Positions 35,559 to 46,951 of a stretch of DNA of 64,000 nt are shown one piece after another. This DNA comes from Calonectria ilicicola. Taxonomy: Eukaryota > Ascomycota > Sordariomycetes > Hypocreales > Nectriaceae. Made by a program: the position numbers and the translations under genes. Positions within the stretch are counted from its first letter, which is position 1. Every line of letters begins with the position of its first letter. The DNA lies in contig CP085831.1 in the NCBI GenBank assembly GCA_020809705.1, forward strand, positions 4,402,001-4,466,000, given 5' to 3'. Under the pieces are notes generated by a model, which was not told where the DNA came from, did no database searches, and saw nothing but the letters and a program-made list of their open reading frames with translations.

Positions 35559-37000
35559 ATGTCTTCATCAACATTTCAGCTTTCTTCTAACGCCAAAGCA
35601 CTTTTGCTCGATGAGCGGAAGTACACTGTGGGTGGATTTGAGCCAATTCCAGCCTTCTTTGTCACAGGACACGGTACCAAAGTTTGGGTGAGTGACTTCG
35701 CCTCTTTTCAGAGAGACTTTTCCCATCTGGTCAGTTCAGAGGTTGACATTTGGGCTAGGATCAAGATGGGCGCGAATATCTGGATTTTATCGCCGGGTTT
35801 AGCGCTTTGAATCTTGGGCATTCTCACCCAGTTGTCACAAAGCGGGTCATTGACAAATGCCAAGAAGGCGAGCAACCCTATTTCGGCATGATCGAATTTG
35901 GAGAACTTTTGAACCTGACTTGCCTTTAGCCGCCATCTTTAATTTGTCAGGTCACAGTGTATACTGGCCAGCTTTTGCAAAGAAAATGTGCCAGCGTTTT
36001 GGGTACGATAAAATCGTGGCGCTTACTTCAGGAACAGAGGCTGCTGACAACGCTTGCAAAATTGCTATGAAATGGGGAATTGTCAAAAAGAACATCAACC
36101 CCGAGGAATGCCTGATTTTAGGCGTCGGAGAATCCTACCACGGTTTGGGATCTCAAATGTGGAAGTTGCAAGACCCATCTTCAAAGCGCCATGATTACGG
36201 GATTCTTAGTTCAAGGTACATGAATCTAAACCCATCTACGGGTGAACCATTGGCATATCTCGATATAGAGGCCATGCGCAGGTGTCTGGATACCCACCAC
36301 CATCGAGTGGCCGCTGTCATTTTGGAGTTTTTGCACGGAACATCCCGAGACCCGCAGCAGGAAATCAACTATGCGCGTGGTGTCTATGATCTGTGCAAAA
36401 GATATAACATCGTCTGTATTGCAGACGAGGTCCGGCAAGGTGCTGGCTGGTAAGACAGGACAATTCTTTTCTTACAATCACCTTGGAGATAATTGCAAAC
36501 CGGACATGACCCTGTTGGGAAAGTCCATAACAGGTGGTATGTGCCCGAAATCGTACATTATAGGGACAGACGATGTGATGAGCATCGTTGGTTCGTTCGA
36601 GATTGCATCTACATACGGCCACACCCCTCTAGCCATTGCTGCCACGGAGGCTGCTATTCATGTAATTGACGATGAGAACCTTGCGCACAGAGCCATAGTT
36701 CTAGGACTCCAATGGAGGAAAATAGTGCAGGGATGGAACCATCCCAAAATTGACTATGTCGCCGGTTTGGGGGGAGATTGGAACATTTTCCTGCGACAAG
36801 TCCCTGGACCCCGAGTTGCAGCATTGTGTATGCACAAAGGCCTATTCTTATATGCAAAGAAGGATAGACTCCGGATCAGCTTCATTCTTACCATGACTAC
36901 GGAGGAATTAGAAGTGGGTGCAGCAATTCTGAAAGACGCATTAAACACCGTGGATGATTATGGGTACATTGGGGGAGAAAGGTTCGATGAGCTAGTTTGA
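35559..37000 (+). pseudogene. Class III (PLP) aminotransferase, disrupted by a 4-bp duplication
   Basis: Ornithine/acetylornithine-aminotransferase-fold enzyme that would transfer an amino group between an amine or amino acid and a keto acid. Exons: 35559-35687, 35759-35867, and 35930 onward. Intron 2 (35868-35929) begins GC rather than GT (GCGAGC) and has CTGAC before TTTAG; this restores the frame exactly. Conserved parts seen: DFIAGFSALNLGHSHP, ALTSGTEAADNACKIA, ILEFLHGTSR, IADEVRQGAG and LLGKSITGG, with the PLP lysine. At 36443-36450 CTGG is tandemly duplicated. The reading frame then hits TAA at 36451, before the PLP lysine, while the remaining 180 codons continue in another frame to 37000. 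As sequenced, the product lacks its cofactor lysine and should be inactive. A sequencing error is the main alternative. Confidence 0.82.
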
Positions 37001-37059
37001 ACACAAGTCAATCAACCAGTCGCAAATGAATCGGTCGCAGTAAGATCTTTTAAATATAT

Positions 37060-38245
37060 TCATGGGTACTTCAATCCGGCAGAACTTTCAGGGATAATAA
37101 TTAAACCCTTAGATTCCTTGATTTTAAACTGGAGTCCCCTCAGAATCTCATAAATCACTTTGAGGACGGGTGTTGGAACACCCCGTTTTTCACCAAATCT
37201 TACTGGCTCTCCCACAATATTCTCAAATTCAATGTAGTTTCCCTGAAAAAATAGTAATTTATTAGCGAATCTGCATTTTGAGAGGTATAGAGCACAGCTA
37301 AAATATGGTATGTACCTTCTCAATGTCCTGGCACATACTGGGTTTCCAGAATGAATCATATGGGTCAATGCTCATATATTTGAGAAATAGATCTTCGGGG
37401 AGGGCTATTCCATCAGCCGTAGCCAGAGCCCGAATCTCGAAAAAAGCCGGTTTGATGAGACCATCTATTATGTGTTCAGATACTCGCATTCGACTAGTAT
37501 CAATGCGCAGGATTGTGGAAACACTGTTGAATGTGGCATTGTATAGCAGCTTTCGCCACCTACAATATTTGACGTTGGGGTCATGTTGACAGGTAGAATT
37601 GTGATAGGCACCGTAAAAGTCGGTAAATTCTTGTGCCTTTCTTTCGCTGATAGCACAGTCAACTTCAGGGCTGTCAAAAGCACCAACAATTAGGATATCC
37701 TCATCATCCTGCCGGACACATCCATGAGAGGTTTCGGTTGCACCCATCATTGAAACACCTGATAGAACAGGGTTTGTTGGATATGTGGCCGTAATTGACT
37801 TCTCAATGTTGAGGCCATTTTGTATGAGAACCACGGTGGTGTGTCGAGGAGTAACGGCTGGTCTGATTATATCCACAATATCCGGCTGAATATCAGGAAT
37901 GTTCTTGGTAGCCACAACACAGAAATCATAAGGAATTGCATTATTGCCCCTTGCATCAGGGACTTTCTGCAGGACTGGAAATTTCCAGGAGTGATCAGTA
38001 ACCAATAATTGCTAGAGAAATCATTATACTACGCGAATAATAAACTCACGTTTAGTTGGTCTCCATCCAGTGACCTTACCATCATGGATAGTATCTAATT
38101 CGAAACCATTGTCGCGCACGCGATCATAGTTCGAACGGAGAACTGCTGTGACGGTTGCTTTGCCACCCTTCTCAAGCGCACATGCACTCATTGTGCCCAC
38201 ACCGCCACATCCAATGAGGAGCACATTAGCTTTTTGCTGAGGCAT
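37060..38245 (-). CDS. Ketopantoate reductase-family (ApbA/PanE-like) dehydrogenase
   Basis: NADPH-dependent reductase of 2-keto acids. Exons 38245-38050, 37974-37316 and 37242-37060 (GT..AG introns of 75 and 73 nt) give 345 aa, the normal length for the family. The Rossmann nucleotide-binding loop is LIGCGGVGTMSA at residues 10-21. Then come FCVVATKNIPD, VVLIQNGLNIEK, GVSMMGATE and the substrate helix WRKLLYNATFNSVSTI, with the catalytic-type Lys and Asn, and a C-terminal domain ending near PTPVLKVIYEILRG. Housekeeping members make pantoate. Cluster-borne fungal relatives (for example the 2-ketoisovalerate reductases of enniatin/beauvericin pathways) make alpha-hydroxy acids for depsipeptides. 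Its location beside NRPS genes with unusual A domains favours the second role, by inference. It is convergent with the broken aminotransferase, with 59 bp between the ends. Confidence 0.88.
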
Positions 38246-38839
38246 GGCAGCTTGTTATTGTCAATGAACACCCGATTTAAAGCTTTTAACTACCCAATTA
38301 ATTAGGGGCTTCACCTTTTCAAAAGATGATGAACTCTTCGTTTTTATACGACTTCTGTAGACTACTAATTTTGAACCAACAAACGATGTGATAATTACAT
38401 CTGAATTAACGTACGCCCAGTGCAAAGAACAAACACTAACCAGCTGGACTAATGGTTTCGGTCTAAACCGGATTAGGTTAGTGCATGGATTCTGTGCACG
38501 CCGACGAGATTGGCAACTCACGCCAGGAATTGCTTCTGCAACATCAGTCTCTGATCGTAACATAGCAATTGAGGCAAAGAAAGAACTTGCACGTCAATTT
38601 CTTCAGATAAAATCTCCTTGCTCGCTTAGGTTGAGGAGGCTCGTTAGTTTGTTATCTTTACAACTTGCTCATTACGCCCTGTTCTTAAAATGTGGATCCA
38701 CGCTAGCACGAATTTATAAATAGTTGGGCGAAGTTTGACAAGTGATTCAAACAAGACATGCCGCTATAATGGTGGGGTAATTTCTCATCTACATTGTCAA
38801 CTTGTTCAATTCTTGTCATTCTAGGTGGAATAATTGAGC
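38246..38839. promoter_or_regulatory. Divergent promoter region (KPR / homeodomain regulator)
   Basis: 594 bp between head-to-head starts. GTGGGGTAATTTC...CTTGTCATTCTAG just before 38840 could be a small 5'-UTR intron of the regulator, but this is not certain. No gene seen. Confidence 0.4.
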
Positions 38840-41575
38840 ATGGATACGCCTTACGGGGTGGATGACGCCACAGCATCTCTGCCCTTCGATAGCACCCCAG
38901 CTGATGGGGCAACGCTTGGCTCAGACAGTCTCTGTTTTGATCTTGCCGGCCTTCTCAAGGACTTTACTACGTCCGATGGCCTTAGCGACCCGCTGTCCAA
39001 TGATGCTGTGGATTATTCCAGCATTGATTATCTATCATTGGAACCTGAAATCGCCAATATCACCAGGGCTAGTTTACCAGATGCTAATTGTGTTGATTCC
39101 TCTGGCCCGGATTATTCAGCAAGCGAGGACAATCGATCCAAGCCACCTCCCAAGATCGGTACCAGATTCTCCAAAGAGGCAGTTTCTATTTTGAGACGGT
39201 GGTTAGCCTTAAATGCCGAGGATCCATACCCCAACGAGGAAGAAAAGCAAATATTACAAGCACAAACCAGTCTCAGCAAAACACAGGTCGAAACTTGGCT
39301 TGCAAATGCCAGGCGGCGAATCAAAAAGCAGCATATTAATCGCCCCCGCTTAGATTCGTCATCTTCCTCTACAAGCCCTGCCGGTATTCCCCAGAGGCCA
39401 GGCACACCGGCGGTCAGAAATGCCCAGTCAGAGCCTACCCTCTTGCAACGGTGGTATGAATCACCCCCAGATGAGGAGCCGGCTGCAGCTGCAGATATAG
39501 CTCGCGCCGTGGCATCAAATAAAAACGGTACGGTCCCGCTTCATGCGAAATTTCCCCATTACCTTTTCGTAGTAGCTAATCTAAGAAATACGGTAGGAGA
39601 CCGTGGCTTGGAAGGTTCTAATTGGTTTGCTTCCCACCAAAGGTCAGGCCAAGACTTTCATGTCCTGAGAGGAAATACAGCTGTCTCTCAATCTAGTCGG
39701 AGTTCTGTCTCTTCCGGCCAATCCAACGAGTCCTGGGGGTTTTCAAGGCGACAACGACAGAAGAAAGCCAACAGGGCGTCTCGTCGCAAATCTCGGTCCA
39801 ACTCAAGAGGCAATTTAACCGCCCCATCTAATCGCTTTCAGTGCACGTTCTGCACGGAGACGTTTGGCAGCAAGCACGATTGGCAACGACATGAAAATTC
39901 GCTGCACCTTCCTCGTGAAAGGTGGCTATGTGCACCTCATGGAACCCAGGCGTTCAATGAGAGAAGTGGGAAGATGTGTTGTGCTTTCTGTGGAGAGACA
40001 GATCCCAATGATGTGCATATTAAGCAACACAACCCAGAACATTGTCGTGAAAGGAGCTTTAGTAGGAAAGATCATCTAAAGCAACACTTGAGGCTTGTCC
40101 ATCACGCAACTCTCAAAGATGGGCTAATAGAAAATTGGAAGGCGCCTCCAGTACAAGTCCGATCAAGATGCGGATTTTGCGGGCTAACCATGGATACTTG
40201 GGAATTCAGAGTTGACCATTTAGCTGACCACTTTAAAGTAGGCCACACGATGGCTACATGGAGGGGAGATTGGGGATTTGATGATGAAGTATCAAGTATG
40301 GTGCAGAACGCCATCCCACCATGTGAGAAATTAAGTTGCCCCATATTCAAGAACGCTACTAATGCACGGGAATTCAGATTTGATTTGCACGGAGCGCAAC
40401 ACGCCATACCCTTTCATGGGCAGTCACGCTCCTGCTGAATATCCTTCTCATGCCCATGGACTCATCCAGTCAGAATTATCCTGGTTCTTGCAAACCTACA
40501 CCGACCCCGCCAAATGCATGCCAGATCAAGAAAGAATTCGACTCGAAGCGTGCCGTATCATATTTGCCGCAGAAGCAACGATGCAGGACGACATGGGGAA
40601 AAAGCCCAGTCAGTCTTGGTTACGAGACCTCATCACGTCAAGAGCCGACATTGCTCACGAGGCAAAGTTTGGCCCCATACGATCACAATCGGAAAGTGCA
40701 CTACACGTTCCTAAGCTTCATTCCAAACGAAGCCTTTTTGAAGATTGCCCGCTCGAGAGCCAGCTCCGCCAATACGCGGAATCGGCTTGGTCATCCAGTC
40801 GGAAAATTTTGAGCGATGCGGAGCTCCAATTCGAAGCTTGCAGGATTATTTCGAATCTCAATTCAAACCCATCGGTCCATCCTCTCACCATAATTTCTAG
40901 CTGGTTAATTACCCTGGTTGGATCATCAACAGTTTGGCTAATACCTTTTCGGAACCGCGTTTACGGTCAATTGCTCGCAGTTGAGCAGTCAACAAGCGCC
41001 GTGCCAACTGCTTTCTTATCCAATAAGCACAAGGAGTGCGGCGAATTACAGTCTATACAAAACGAAACCAATGACGTTTTCCCACACAATGCGTACATAA
41101 ATCCTACTGAACTTTTAAACATGGAGCCTAGTTATTCTCAACCGGTTACTTCTGCAGAAAACTCAATGCAGAACCTATCGGCCAAGGAAACGGATCCAAA
41201 TACTAATATGAGTCCCTCCAGGGAATTGCGATCAAGCACCAACTTGACTTCCCATTCCCACTGGGTTACGACTAATCACATTTACATGAGTGATGCGAAT
41301 TTCCATTGGTGGCTGTCGCGAGAACTTGGACGTTGGGTCACAAGCACGATGTCACCTAACAATCCAAGCTCTCATAAACCATCAGACGAAGAAATTCGCC
41401 ACCAAGCCCGCTGTATTGTATACAATGAGTAAGCCACAATCCTTATCTATTATTTCTTCTTGATCTAATATTTATCAGCGATGATCCTTGGAACCCTACT
41501 GCAGCTGATAACGATGAATGGTTACAACGATTTAAATCTGAATTTAGCATCGTTGATGATCCTCTTCGCAACTAG
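38840..41575 (+). CDS. Homeodomain plus C2H2 zinc-finger transcription factor
   Basis: Three exons (38840-40322, 40378-41428, 41479-41575) give 876 aa. The introns contain TACTAAT and CTAATA branch-type sequences. An acidic Ser/Asp-rich N-terminus precedes a TALE/KN-type homeodomain at about residues 110-175, with recognition helix QVETWLANARRRIKK. A basic Ser/Arg linker (RRQRQKKANRASRRKSRSNS) leads to C2H2-like fingers starting FQCTFCTETFGSKHDWQRHE, then FSRKDHLKQHLRLVHH and CGFCGLTMDTWEFRVDHLADH. The C-terminal half is less conserved and ends YNDDDPWNPTAADNDEWLQR. This combined architecture is recurrent in filamentous fungi as nuclear DNA-binding regulators of development or stress. It is divergent from the reductase gene; whether it regulates the NRPS cluster is unknown. 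I start at the ATG at 38840 because the frame has only TTG upstream. Confidence 0.88.
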
Positions 41576-42314
41576 CCAAAACTTGGATATATTATTCCCT
41601 CACTCTTTTCTCTTTCATAGATGCGATAATAACTACTTCATGAATGAATAAAAATATATTTCATCGGGCTATCCGTGGAGTTGGTCAGTCGTTAAACGAC
41701 ACGCCCACTGTTGGACTCCTCCGTCAATTCTTTACTGAATGACACGCATTAAGAATATAATATTAAGAAGACAATATTCACCTGTTTTTAATACATCAAC
41801 ACTCGCAGAGTGTGCGTAGATGTATAATCGGTCTCTGGTGACTAAATCTTGTAATCCGTCGAATATGTACACAATTTCTCTTACCACATTTGCCATTAAA
41901 ACCTAATGCCTAATGCCGGGTTTCTCTGAAGCGCTAGGCTTGTTCAAGCTGTCTGCAGCGGCTAGAGGCTGGAAACAGGACTTGTATAGCGGAGTGGGGC
42001 GTGTCATAAAACTCATGCCAGATTGGGCGCAAATGTCTAGATGTCATGTGTTGATCGCGCCCTACGTAGTCTATGTGGATATCCAACCTAGTCATTGGCG
42101 GATATTGAGTAGCACAGAAATCAGTTACATCATGATTTCACCACGGGTATAAGCCATCCTGCATATATTGAATAGTTCTATAAGATCTATCAGATTACGA
42201 GCCATTCGAATCCATCTCTCATCCACATAAGCATAAGTCTTCAAGTAGCACAACTGCCGATTCTTTCACTTAGCATACCTTTATTATCCAAAGCTCTGGT
42301 CAGAATCCATTACC
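41576..42314. other. Intergenic, no gene seen
   Basis: 740 bp between the homeodomain regulator and the ARO8-like pseudogene. One 79-codon plus-strand frame (41913-42152) has no recognisable features. Presumably contains the old aminotransferase promoter. Confidence 0.45.
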
Positions 42315-43832
42315 ATGAGCCAAATTGCTGTATCAGAGGCATTCATTCCCGATATTGCAAGGCAAAATGGCAATGTGAAGATTGAAAAACAGAGCGACTC
42401 TGCAGAACATTATGCAAAGAGATGGGACCACCGCTACAGCATTGAAAGCATGGGTCAATCTATGTCTCCTTTGAAAGATTCTGTTCAAAATCTCGGCGAT
42501 GCGAGTCCAGCTCTTTTGAGCACTGCGCGACCCCATGCGCAGTTTTACCCTTGGCAAGCTATATCCACGTCGACGATTAATGAAGCCACGTTTGCCCACC
42601 AAAAACCCATGACATGTGAGAAAGGTGCAGCATAATTTGATCTCTCTGATGCTTTAAACTATGGTACAACAGTTGGAATGCCACAATTGGTTGATTTCTT
42701 CAAATCTTTTGTCAAGATCACTCACAATCCGCCGTATAAAGACTGGGACACATGTTTGTCATGTTGATCAACCTCGGCAATCGATATTGCTCTTCGGATG
42801 TTCTGCAACCACGGCGATTGGATTATCACGGAACAGTTTACTTATTCAGGAGCAAAGATTGCAGCCGGTAGCCACGGTCTAAAGACTATTGGCATTCGAA
42901 TGGATGATGACGGACTTATTCCGGAAGACCTCGACGACAAGCTCAGTAATTGGGATTCTGCCAAACACGGGAAGAAACCATTTATCTTATACACTATTCC
43001 ATCCGGTCAAAATCCCACAGGAACAACGCAGTCAACTGAAAGAAAGATGGCAATCTACCAAGTGGCGGAGAAGCATGATTTGTTCATTCTGGAAGATGAC
43101 CCATATTATCACTTGCCTCTCAACATTGGTAAAGGACGAACAGCGAACGGGTCATCATCCGCGGAAGATGGTTCAATCACAGAAGAGCTGTATCGTGATG
43201 CTCTACCTACCTCCTATCTCTCAATAGACACATCCGGTCGGGTCCTCCGCTTAGATAGCGCATCTAAGATTCTGGCTCCCGGACTACGTACCGGATGGAT
43301 CACTGGCAGTTCTCAAATCATTGGATTGTATGTTGCATTTGCAGATGCCAGTACACTAGCCCCCAGCGGCGCTTCCCAGGCCATCATCTATAAGCTTGTC
43401 AAAGAGAGATGGGGATACGATGGCCTCACGAAGTGGCTGATACACCTTTCTTTGCAATACAAGAAGCGTCGAGACATTGTGATAGATGCATGCGAGAAAT
43501 ATATTCCTCAAAACATTTGTCAGTGGTCGTACCCCCAAGTGGGCATGTTTATCTGGATCAAGCTTAACTTGCAACAACATCCCAAAATTGTTTCCGAAGG
43601 ATGCGAGGGCTTTAATATGAATGAATTTCGCGATGTTGTCGAGGAAAGGATACACCAGGATGCCGAACGAAAGGGTGTCGTGACTGCTAAAGGGAGCTGG
43701 TTTGTTGTGGAAGATTCAGAAAAAGAGATCTTCTTCCGGTTATCATATGTGACAGCCGAGGAAGAGGAATTGGAGAATGCTGTTCGGATATTTGGAAACT
43801 CCGTTGTGTCTGAGTTTGGCATTCGGTCATGA
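42315..43832 (+). pseudogene. ARO8-like aromatic/2-aminoadipate aminotransferase, two in-frame stops
   Basis: A fold-type I PLP aminotransferase of the fungal Aro8 family, whose members transaminate aromatic amino acids or alpha-aminoadipate. One frame runs from ATG 42315 to 43832 (506 codons) with family segments in order. These are AFIPDIARQNG, RPHAQFYPWQAIS, FDLSDALNYGTTVGMPQL, WIITEQFTYSGA, YTIPSGQNPTG, LEDDPYYHL, the PLP-lysine segment DSASKILAPGLRTGW, and a full C-terminal domain. Two stop codons interrupt it without changing frame: TAA at 42633-42635, just before FDLSDALNYG, and TGA at 42765-42767, where a small residue precedes STSAIDIALRM. Removing them by introns would delete conserved blocks, and no suitable splice sites flank them. 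I therefore call it a pseudogene. The longest intact piece (42798-43832) lacks the substrate-side N-terminus. Stop-codon read-through or base-call error cannot be excluded from one sequence. Confidence 0.8.
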
Positions 43833-44407
43833 GTTTGAAATGTTACTTCTGTGTGAAATTTTGTCCATTCATTGCTTACATTAGGAAGACTGTTTATTTC
43901 GATTCCCAATGTTTATGTCTATTGTGACTATATACTTGTTGAGAAGAGAATATTAACAATGGTTTTATAATATGCTCGTAACCGGATCAACTTTTGCACA
44001 AAGGCTATACTGCGTGCTCGAACATCGATGAATGTTTTAAACTCCCTAAATCCTTATTCCTAATGTTATGAAGGATCTCGAATTTCGGTGGTTTGACATC
44101 GGCCAGAATCGACCCTTTTTTATATTTTCAGTTTCTATTAGACTCTATTATGCATTGTAAATTCCGTAGTCAGCTTCCTTGAACTGGTTTGTTATCCATC
44201 GCAGTGACAAACTCACCGTGTGCGTGAAAGATATAACCGAAACGTATTTACATGAGACAAAGATATATTACAATTAAATTGAAGTGAGAAGGAAATTAGA
44301 GAACTAGAGAACCAGACTTGGCGTCTAAAGATGACTACGCGAAAAAAATGCCTTTTAAGTCTGAAATGGCCAACTTCTCATTCAGAACCAACAACAGCAA
44401 CTCGCAT
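43833..44407. other. Convergent intergenic region
   Basis: 575 bp between the pseudogene and the 3' end of the secreted-protein gene on the other strand. Rather A+T-rich; no gene seen. Confidence 0.45.
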
Positions 44408-45893
44408 CTAATCACCACCACCAGCTTGTTGGCCGTCGGCACAATCAAATTGGAGGGTAACCTCAGAGTAGCCCCCAGCAGCCATGTTGCTAGCGGCGCA
44501 GAAAACCAGCAAATTCGAAGATGCGGACCCACAGAATTGGTTATTGACAGCATCGTCTGTGCTACCGGTGCGGCACGAGAGTATGAGGTTGTTGTCGATG
44601 CTGCAAGTCATTGGGAAATAATTGTTGGTGTCCATCTCATAACTTCCACCCTGTATAGCGCAGTTTGATATCCCATCATTGAGGGCTAGAAGCATGAGGC
44701 CACCTGACTTGAGCAAAGTGTCCTCCAGATACCAGTTCAAAGCGTTGGTCCTGTCTGAAGACCAATACATGAAACCGCTGTCCGGTACCAGGCTACCGCT
44801 TAGGTACTGGCCGGCCATTGGTCCGGAGGCCATGATTATCGGGCAAGCCGTATCCGTGACGGTGGCAAAGGCTATCTGAGTGGTAGTAGCATCATTCACA
44901 AGCGTGCTCGTAGTTTGGGTGACGACGACCGGGGCATCCACAGTATTGGTAATTGCGATGACGGTGGTAGTTGTAACTACACGGGTCACCATGACAGTCG
45001 TTTGAACAGTAGCCATGGCTGTATGCAAGTCGACCTCGGCAGGGCCTTGTATAGTGGTGGTAGAGTGGGCAGTGACTGTTGGAGTGACAGTTGTGGCCTG
45101 CACGACGGAGTGCACAGTTGTGCTTGGGCGGAGTGTTGTTGTCATGGCCTCGACTCCAAAGCACGAGCATGAGGAAGAATAAGCTTCAGGGCCTTTGCAT
45201 GGAAAAGCATAGCCAGGCAGATCATGTGCACTCCATTTCTGTGGCTTGCATTCATTTGCTGCTCGCGCAAAACGAAATGGTTGTGCAGCGGGTGGTATAA
45301 GCACATACGAAGTGCTTGTCGACGTGATAGTCACGGTTCCATAACTCTTCAAATCGCCCCTTAGCCTGGTTCCTGATTAAATGGATCCCGGAGCACTTAC
45401 AGTAATCATTTGCAGGCTAGTATCAGTGTGCACATGAGTCTCAAAGGCCGTGGTGTATGCAGTCGCAGGCACTGTGATGGTCGCGGATTCAATATTCGTG
45501 TTAACAAGGGTGACATCCGTTGTTCGGGTCTCATGGTTGTTGGAGGCGACTGTAGCGACCAACGTGGTGGTTGATGCCTTCGCCGTGTGCGTTTGCGCAA
45601 TCGTGCGAGTTTCGGTTCTAAACTTGTCAGAAAACACAATTTGCATGGGATTCATCCATCTTACATGGGGCATGGCGACACGGTAGCCCTTAGAAAAGAA
45701 GCACAATCCTTTTCAACAATGTCGGGAGAGTGACCATAGTCTTTTGAGGCATGGAAAATCTGGCGTGTATAAGCAAGACATTCCAAAAAAACATTAGGGA
45801 AATTCTTACCGAAAGATAGCATTGATCATATTTTGGGACAGCGACTGTGGTGCTTGCAAGCGCAAGAAGAATGGAAATAGATATTAACTGCAT
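44408..45893 (-). CDS. Secreted Thr-rich surface protein, function unknown
   Basis: Four exons (45893-45810, 45759-45665, 45617-45401, 45346-44408) with GT..AG introns give 444 aa. The first 19 residues, MQLISISILLALASTTVAV, form a signal peptide. Next comes a small Cys-containing module (CYLS...DIVEKDCASFLRAT...CP), then a Thr/Val-rich stretch rich in TTTT, TVTV and TTTVI blocks likely to be O-glycosylated. A second Cys module (NECKPQK...YAFPCKG...SSCSCFG) and a second Thr-rich stalk follow. The last 145 residues are a compact domain with paired cysteines (DTACPIIM, SNCAIQGG, FPMTCSIDNN, LSCRTGS, LLVFCAAS, LQFDC). The layout is that of a cell-wall or secreted adhesin-like protein. I do not recognise the C-terminal domain and see no C-terminal GPI signal. 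It is probably unrelated to the peptide cluster. Confidence 0.75.
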
Positions 45894-46951
45894 GTCGACT
45901 ACGTTCAAGACTGCCACTGACTGAAGCGCACATAAAAGACATCCGCTTGGAAAGCGACCGCGTATTTATCCAGGACACATAGGGCAATGGTGTGTGATAC
46001 AGACTGAGGCACAGCCCCAATTAGAGGAAGCTATATCAGGGGCAAATGCCGGTTTCCGCTACCAATTCTTCAAATTTCATGTGGTCGTTCGAAGAATCAT
46101 GGACGTTGGCGGCAGCACTGCAAACTCCCCTGAGCGCCTCGTTTATTAGCGGTAGTCTAGTGGCGTTCCCCCGCCAAGTTTGCCGCTGGCGCAGCCTACA
46201 ACGGGTATCTCGGAATAAAATAAGCTAATGATGGTGAAAAACGAGGAACAATATGATGGACTCCGAACGAGTTGATCATTTTTCCTGATAAAAATAAATG
46301 GTCAAAAATATACCATGTTCCGAAAATCCTTGTGTGCGGTCGGTGCATGGCTCATTTACTGAACCCATGTCGCTTTGCAGCAGGCCTTGATTTTTTTTGT
46401 CGCTTCATCCAAGCGCTTTGCCCCCACGTTTCGTCCACGATTCGTGCTACTTGCCGATAACCGAAATCACTAAATTCAGGAACGGTTCTAGGCTTTTAGT
46501 CAATTAATACTGCCCCAAGCCAATTGGACTCATAGAATTTGACAATGACATGATCTGGAAGTCCAGATTCTAGACCCAAGGTTCTTGTCCCAACTTGGGC
46601 CGGTGCCAAACCAAGGGCACGTCCCAATCAGCTAGCTCTATGAGAGAGATTGACATTCTTCGTGTGGCGCATATCAACTGCCAGTGATCGTAAAAATAAT
46701 GACCTATAACTAAGCCATAAATCATATCACTATGGTTTATTCTAGATTGATCCTGGTCTGAAAAAGAAGTAAATTCACAAACGAGCCATGGAAGTCACCC
46801 TTCTCCGATGGAGTCAAATTGTAAAACATACCCATGTCCCGCCAAATCAGCAACACAAAAATTTATGCATCGCTAAAAATTCAGACCAGGAATGAGAAAA
46901 AACACAACCTCGTACAGGATGCAAGTATGACTTTTCTAAGCCGCGAAAAAG
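45894..46951. other. Intergenic, no gene seen
   Basis: About 1.06 kb upstream of the secreted-protein gene and up to the tRNA. Only short frames of under 65 codons, with no motifs. The first few hundred bases should hold the promoter of the secreted protein. Confidence 0.45.

Noticed and set aside
35868..35932. First read as a frameshift in the class III aminotransferase
   Set aside because: A 62-nt GC-AG intron with a good branch point restores the frame exactly, so only the 4-bp duplication further on is counted as the disabling lesion.
42600..42660. Intron that would remove the TAA in the ARO8-like gene
   Set aside because: No donor/acceptor pair flanks the stop without deleting conserved family sequence, and the frame is the same on both sides.
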